From Pseudomonadota bacterium (lineage in GTDB: Bacteria; Myxococcota_A; Polyangia; Polyangiales; Polyangiaceae), in NCBI GenBank assembly GCA_023432025.1, contig JAEYVE010000016.1, forward strand, positions 1-9,029: a stretch of DNA of 9,029 bases. Reading direction: 5' to 3'. Under the pieces are notes generated by a model. It was not told the DNA's origin and ran no database searches. It saw nothing but the letters and a program-made list of their open reading frames with translations. Shown piece by piece: positions 5,460-9,029 of the stretch. The position numbers and the translations under genes are program-made. Each line of letters starts with the position of its first letter. Position 1 is the stretch's first letter.

Positions 5460-6797
5460 ATGATTTTGCGCGATCCCGTGCACGGCCTCGTCTCCTTCGA
5501 GGGCGATGAGCAAAAGATCGTGGTGGACCTCTTGGAGGCGCGAGAGGTCCAACGCTTGCGACGCATCCGCCAGCTCGGCCTCGCGTCACTCGCCTACCCG
5601 GGCGCAGACCACACGCGCTTCTCGCACGCCGTAGGCGCAGCCCACGTGATGGGTCGCTTCGTCGCGCGCCTACGCGCCATTCACGAGGACCTGCCGTTCT
5701 GGCAACGTTTGACCACAGAGCGTGCCCGTGACGGGCTCGCCGCTGCGCTGCTCCACGACGTGGGACACGGGCCCTTTTCCCACCTCTTCGAGGAGGCCGT
5801 CCCCCAAAGCCCCCACCACGAAGAGTGGACGGCACGCATCGTGCTGGACCCCAGCACGGACGTTCACCGCATTTTGTCGGCGCACGATCCCGGACTTCCG
5901 GCGCGCGTCGTGGCGCTGGTCTCGGGGAAACACGAATTGCCCTACTTGGCGCGCACGGTGAGCGGTACGTTCGACGTAGACCGTTGCGACTACTTGCTGC
6001 GCGACGCTCACTTCACGGGCGTCAGCTATGGACGGTTCGATCTCGACTGGCTCGTGCGCAGCCTCCGCCTGGGCAGCCCGCGCGCCAGCGCGGACGGGCC
6101 GAGCCTCGCGATTGACGGCCTCAAAGGCCTGCCTGCCATCGAGTCGTTCGTTCTTTCGCGACTCTTCATGTTTCAGCAGGTGTATTTCCACAAGGCGAGC
6201 CGCGCGAGCGAGCTCCTCTTGTCGCGCATCCTCACCCGCGCGAGCGCGCTCATGCAGGAGGGCCACCGCGTCGTTGGTGCGCCGCCAGCGCTCGAAGCGC
6301 TCGCGCTGGGCGAAGCCGTGTCGCTCGAGGACTATTTGAGCTTGGACGACGCGGTGACGTGGACGGCCATCGCTGCGTTTCGCAACGGAAGAGACCCGCT
6401 GCTTGCCGATCTATCGCGGCGCCTGTTCGCGAGGCGCCTCTTCAAGGCACGGGAGCTCTTCGGGGAACGAGCCTCGCCGGAGGGGAGCGCCGAGTGCCTC
6501 GCCATCGCACAGGACGTGGCGAAGAAAGCTGGGTTCGTTCCGGAAATCTACATCGGGCTGGACGCGCCCACGCTCATCCCCTTCGACGACTCCAACGATC
6601 CACTGACGGTCATTTTTCCCGACGGCTCCGAGCAAAAGCCAGGCGACGTTTCCTTCATCTTGGGGCGTCTGCGGGGGCAGATCCTACAAAGGCCACGCTT
6701 GTTCTTCCCGGAGGAGCTCCGCGACGACATCGCGCGCGCCCTCGGCGAGACTGGGATAGCATCCGGCGACGACGACATGGTCGGAGAGGTTCCTTGA
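5460..6797 (+). CDS. HD-domain phosphohydrolase, SAMHD1/dNTPase-like (YwfO/EF1143 type)
   Basis: A 445-residue metal-dependent HD hydrolase, cytoplasmic, with no signal peptide. The N-terminus DPVHGLVSFEGDEQKIVVDLLEAREVQRLRRI is the family's hallmark opening. The HD metal ligands are visible: His56 in RFSHAVG, His99-Asp100 in LLHDVGHGPFSH, and Asp174 in FDVDRCDYLLRD, matching His167, His206/Asp207 and Asp311 of human SAMHD1. Known members hydrolyse dNTPs to deoxynucleosides and triphosphate, and some are allosterically controlled by nucleotides, so control of nucleotide pools is a fair inference; the actual substrate is not shown by sequence. The length suits the bacterial EF1143-like group, and the C-terminal part (about residues 320-430) looks intact. 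It overlaps the next gene by the four bases TTGA (6794-6797), so the two are probably translationally coupled. Confidence 0.9.
   Translation: MILRDPVHGLVSFEGDEQKIVVDLLEAREVQRLRRIRQLGLASLAYPGADHTRFSHAVGAAHVMGRFVARLRAIHEDLPFWQRLTTERARDGLAAALLHDVGHGPFSHLFEEAVPQSPHHEEWTARIVLDPSTDVHRILSAHDPGLPARVVALVSGKHELPYLARTVSGTFDVDRCDYLLRDAHFTGVSYGRFDLDWLVRSLRLGSPRASADGPSLAIDGLKGLPAIESFVLSRLFMFQQVYFHKASRASELLLSRILTRASALMQEGHRVVGAPPALEALALGEAVSLEDYLSLDDAVTWTAIAAFRNGRDPLLADLSRRLFARRLFKARELFGERASPEGSAECLAIAQDVAKKAGFVPEIYIGLDAPTLIPFDDSNDPLTVIFPDGSEQKPGDVSFILGRLRGQILQRPRLFFPEELRDDIARALGETGIASGDDDMVGEVP
6783..6789 (+). promoter_or_regulatory. Ribosome binding site supporting the TTG start at 6794
   Basis: GGAGAGG lies within the last codons of the HD gene, 4 bases before TTG. 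Together with the TTGA stop/start overlap and the signal peptide that follows, it supports the unusual start codon. Confidence 0.6.
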
Positions 6798-7498
6798 TCA
6801 GAACACGGTCTCGGATCAGACGGTCGCGCAGCGCCCCATCGTGGCACAGGGCCTGCTTCGGCTTGACGCTCCTGGGGCTCGCGTCGCCGCTCCGCGCTGA
6901 GGATATGTTCGGCGTGCGCTCGACCGACACGCCCAGGCTGGCCCGGGTCGAGGAAGAAACCGCGAGCGGAGACGGCATCTACGGGCGCCTCGACGGCGAC
7001 TTGACGCTCGCCGCGGCGGCTGGCGCTGAGGTCGATTTTTCGAGCTCCGACGCGCGCGCCATGCTCCTGGTGACGGCGCGTTACTTCTCCACGGTCGGCG
7101 TCTACGGCGTAGCCCGAGAGAGCCTTTCGGACGGTGACGCGTTCGAGCGCATCTGGGGCACAGGCGTGCTCGTGGAGCCGCTTTTCGTTGCGCGGGCAGT
7201 CAAGAACCTCGAGCAAGGTCCGGCCTTCTGGGACCTTACGTTGGACTCGATCGGGCTCAACTTCGGCGCCTTCTGGGCCGAGCCACGCGGAGCGGCCCTC
7301 GGCTCCCAGCGCGGCGCGGAGCTCGGACTCGGCGTGGGAGTGCCGCTCATCGGCTCGTTCGAAGGCCCTTGGCTTCGAGCGAATGGACAGCTTCGTTGGG
7401 ACGAGACCAGCTCGGGGGCGACTTCGCTCTGGGTCACCCTCGAGTGGCGCGGCCTCTTGAACACCGGGCTCACGGGCAAGCCCAGCTTGGTCGACTGA
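6794..7498 (+). CDS. Secreted, probably beta-rich protein of unknown function
   Basis: I do not recognise a family. The 234-residue product begins with a basic stretch (several Arg in residues 3-19), a hydrophobic core (about 20-34, ACFGLTLLGLASPL) and a likely signal peptidase I site after PLRA (35), so it should be exported. The mature part alternates polar and hydrophobic residues with many Gly and aromatic residues (GIYGRLDGDLTLAAAAGAEV 61-80, LLVTARYFSTVGVYGVARES 91-110, WVTLEWRGLL near 213-222), which suggests beta strands of an outer-membrane or periplasmic barrel-like protein. The final strand-like segment fits a membrane barrel, but the protein does not end in an aromatic residue. 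The TTG at 6794 is the only suitable start, since the next ATG lies beyond the signal peptide. It is co-transcribed with the HD gene by overlap and convergent with the DUF482 gene, with 22 bases between stops. Confidence 0.75.
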   Translation: MIRTRSRIRRSRSAPSWHRACFGLTLLGLASPLRAEDMFGVRSTDTPRLARVEEETASGDGIYGRLDGDLTLAAAAGAEVDFSSSDARAMLLVTARYFSTVGVYGVARESLSDGDAFERIWGTGVLVEPLFVARAVKNLEQGPAFWDLTLDSIGLNFGAFWAEPRGAALGSQRGAELGLGVGVPLIGSFEGPWLRANGQLRWDETSSGATSLWVTLEWRGLLNTGLTGKPSLVD

Positions 7499-7502
7499 CC
7501 CC

Positions 7503-7516
7503 GCTCGTCAGCGAGC
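7503..7516. terminator. Small hairpin between convergent stops, possible shared terminator
   Basis: GCTCG (7503-7507) and CGAGC (7512-7516) pair perfectly around the loop TCAG. The hairpin lies wholly in the 22-base gap between the stops at 7498 and 7521. There is only CTCTT downstream on the plus strand and no T-run on the minus strand, so termination is possible but weakly supported. Confidence 0.3.
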
Positions 7517-7520
7517 CTCT

Positions 7521-8711
7521 TCACGTACCCGCGATTTTCAGCAGCGACTTTTCTCGCGCGGCGTCGACGTAGGCGCGCACCCCGCGCCGCTCTCGCCCGA
7601 GGAAGTCTCGCACCACGACGTCGAGGCGGGGATCACAGAGGTGATGCACGCTGTGTGTCACCGTCGGAAGAAAGCCGCGCGCGTGTTTGTGCTCGCCCCC
7701 CGCGCCGGGCTCGAAACGCGCGAGACCTCGCCGAATGCACTCCTCGATTCCCGCGTAAAAGCAGACGTTGAAATGCAGGAACGGCCGCTCTTCGCTGGCG
7801 CCCCAGTAGCGCCCGTACAGCGCGTCTCGGCCCAGCAAGTTGAACGCTCCGCCGATGGCGCGCTCCGACCCTCGCTCGTACGCCATCACCACGTGCAGCC
7901 GATCGGGCATGGTTTCGGCGACTCGTTCGAAAAAGTTACGCCCCAAATAACGACGCCCCCAGACGTACTTGTCCACCGTGCTCGTGTAGAAGCCGTAGGC
8001 GGCGTCGATGACGCGCTCGTCGATGCTCGCCCCCACGTGAACGCGGAGCTCGATGCCTTGAGCTTCCAGCTCACGTCGCTCCCGGCGTAGGGCGGCCCGA
8101 CGTTTCGAGGCGAAGCGTGCCAGAAAGTCTTCGTAGCTCGCGTACCCGTCGTTTTGCCAGTGAAACTGCACACCGTATCGGGACGCCCAGCCGAGCTCTT
8201 CGAGGAGCTCGGCCTCTTCGGTGGGCAAGAACAACACGTGCACCGACGACAGCCCCAACTGTTTTGCGGCGCCCGGAAGCGCGCGACACAAGGCCGCGTG
8301 CGCGAGCGTGGGATCCTCGTCCGGATGTACGAACAACTTGGGCGCCGTCGCGGGTGTGAAGGGCACGGCCAAGACCAGCTTGGGGTAGTAGCTCACCCCG
8401 AGCTGGTTCTCGGAAAAGCTCGCCCAAGAATGATCGAAGACGAACTCGCCATCGCTGTGGCCTTTCAAGTACGCGGGCGCCACCGCGACCAAACGTCTTT
8501 CGCCGTCGTTCAAGCGCCGGTGGAGCGTGATGAACTGCGGCAACCAGCCCGTTTCAGCGCGGACGGCACCGCTCGTTTCGAGCGCATCCAGCCACTCGAA
8601 ATGAACGAACGGCGGTGCATCTGCGGGAACGAGCGCGCGGTAGGCGGCCTCCCCCACATCGCGGATCGACGTGTGGGTGGCAAGCTCGTACTCGGCGACT
8701 GGGGAGGTCAT
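7521..8711 (-). CDS. DUF482/COG3146 FemAB-like GNAT-fold N-acyltransferase
   Basis: A 396-residue cytoplasmic protein matching the family annotated as peptidoglycan-biosynthesis or predicted N-acyltransferase. Family blocks are AYLKGHSDGEFVFDHSWA (80-97), YYPKLVLAVPFTPATAPKLFV (108-128), GVQFHWQNDGYASYEDFL (180-197), the basic helix KRRAALRRERRELEAQGI (203-220), GGAFNLLGRDALYGRYWG (287-304), FLHFNVCFYAGIEECIRRGL (311-330) and FEPGAGGEHKHARGFLPT (333-350). Two GNAT-like halves are expected from the family. The acyl acceptor is unknown and the peptidoglycan label is not proven. The start at 8711 fits the family length; the frame is open 71 codons further upstream without recognisable sequence. 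Its Shine-Dalgarno is poor, as the ATG is preceded by a run of six A. The gene stands alone, convergent with the secreted-protein gene. Confidence 0.9.
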   Translation of the reverse strand: MTSPVAEYELATHTSIRDVGEAAYRALVPADAPPFVHFEWLDALETSGAVRAETGWLPQFITLHRRLNDGERRLVAVAPAYLKGHSDGEFVFDHSWASFSENQLGVSYYPKLVLAVPFTPATAPKLFVHPDEDPTLAHAALCRALPGAAKQLGLSSVHVLFLPTEEAELLEELGWASRYGVQFHWQNDGYASYEDFLARFASKRRAALRRERRELEAQGIELRVHVGASIDERVIDAAYGFYTSTVDKYVWGRRYLGRNFFERVAETMPDRLHVVMAYERGSERAIGGAFNLLGRDALYGRYWGASEERPFLHFNVCFYAGIEECIRRGLARFEPGAGGEHKHARGFLPTVTHSVHHLCDPRLDVVVRDFLGRERRGVRAYVDAAREKSLLKIAGT

Positions 8712-8803
8712 TTTTTTGACGGTGGGGAGCAGTGAATGGCGTTCCGCAAAGCTTGCCCCAAGGCGGGACGCCACGTCACCCGTCGCTGCTTCCGGGAGTC
8801 GGC

Positions 8804-8831
8804 TCGACGCTAGAGAAATACCCTCTAGACT
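8804..8831 (+). promoter_or_regulatory. Possible promoter and operator for the lipoprotein gene
   Basis: TCGACG (8804-8809) and TAGACT (8826-8831) are separated by 16 bases and match the sigma-70 consensus at four of six positions each. A perfect inverted repeat, CTAGAG (8810-8815) and CTCTAG (8823-8828), with the spacer AAATACC, overlies the spacer and the first half of the -10 box, as a repressor site would. The predicted start would fall only a few bases before the ATG at 8842. It is a weak match in GC-rich DNA. Confidence 0.3.
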
Positions 8832-8841
8832 GTTTCCGAAA

Positions 8842-9029
8842 ATGCGCAGCCGCTTCGCGACACAAGGCAGGGCGAGTCGTCCCGCCTCCCCCCACTCGTC
8901 CTCCGCGGACTCTCTCTCCCCCAAGCCGTCTCGCTCGGTGTCGGCCCTGGCGTGTGTGGTCGCCGCCGCCTCCCTTTCGCTCGCTTGCGCCGGCTCCTCC
9001 AGCCAACAGAGCCAAGCGCAGCCGTACCC
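8842..9029 (+). CDS. Lipoprotein of unknown function, N-terminal part (3' end outside the window)
   Basis: The frame opening with ATG at 8842 runs to the end of the window (62 full codons). It gives a long Ser/Arg-rich leader, then a hydrophobic stretch (residues about 33-48, SALACVVAAASLSLAC) ending in a lipobox with Cys49 (LSLAC), followed by a Ser/Gln-rich linker AGSSSQQSQAQPY. This is the signature of a signal peptidase II substrate anchored in a membrane. The 32-residue region before the hydrophobic core is long; a GTG at 8938 would shorten it but leave no positive charge, so ATG is preferred. It diverges from the DUF482 gene over a 130-base gap. Too little is visible to name a function. 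Confidence 0.7.
   Translation, partial: MRSRFATQGRASRPASPHSSSADSLSPKPSRSVSALACVVAAASLSLACAGSSSQQSQAQPY

Noticed and set aside
5033..5566. A 177-codon minus-strand frame spanning the intergenic region and the start of the HD gene
   Set aside because: It has no recognisable family, mixed low-complexity composition, and overlaps the well-supported HD start.
6359..6793. Extension of the secreted-protein frame upstream to an ATG at 6359
   Set aside because: This part lies in another frame of the HD gene and has shadow-like composition. The TTG at 6794 has a ribosome binding site and is followed directly by a signal peptide.

Overview
This 9,029-base window is a high-GC stretch of bacterial chromosome. 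The gene content is mostly housekeeping or conserved accessory: LysA, a GadB-type decarboxylase, a MarC-like protein, an HD phosphohydrolase and a DUF482 acyltransferase. Together with GC-rich codon use, Arg-rich proteins, short gaps and long antisense open frames, this looks like a deltaproteobacterium-type or myxobacterial genome. That assignment is inference, because no rRNA or other marker gene is present. I see no tRNA, rRNA, insertion sequence, CRISPR array or phage gene.

Layout from left to right: (1) the 3' end of lysA (1-624, +). (2) Glutamate decarboxylase (653-2029, -), convergent with lysA. (3) A divergent intergenic region (2030-2171) holding a perfect 8-bp inverted repeat. (4) A MarC-family six-helix membrane protein (2172-2816, +). 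(5) A 718-residue protein with an XPB/Ssl2-like (helicase-associated) domain but no helicase motor (2830-4986, -), whose stop lies 13 bases from the MarC stop. (6) A 473-base intergenic region (4987-5459). Its left part can fold into a four-way-junction-like structure at 5015-5103, and its centre carries tandem 9-bp repeats. (7) An HD-domain, SAMHD1/dNTPase-like phosphohydrolase (5460-6797, +), coupled through a TTGA overlap to a secreted, probably beta-rich protein of unknown function (6794-7498, +). (8) A FemAB/GNAT-like DUF482 acyltransferase (7521-8711, -). (9) The 5' end of a lipoprotein gene (8842-9029, +), running off the window.

Only the HD phosphohydrolase and the secreted protein look like an operon. 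Every other neighbour pair is convergent or divergent, so the window is mainly a string of single-gene units. The convergent pairs are packed tightly (28, 13 and 22 bases between stops), and two of those junctions carry small hairpins. The possible biochemical theme of acid/GABA metabolism (gad) beside a MarC-like transporter is speculative. The observations most worth follow-up are the structured element upstream of the helicase-like gene, the conserved C-terminal histidine plug of the decarboxylase, the shared operator-like repeat between gad and the MarC gene, and the coupling of an intracellular nucleotide hydrolase with an exported protein.
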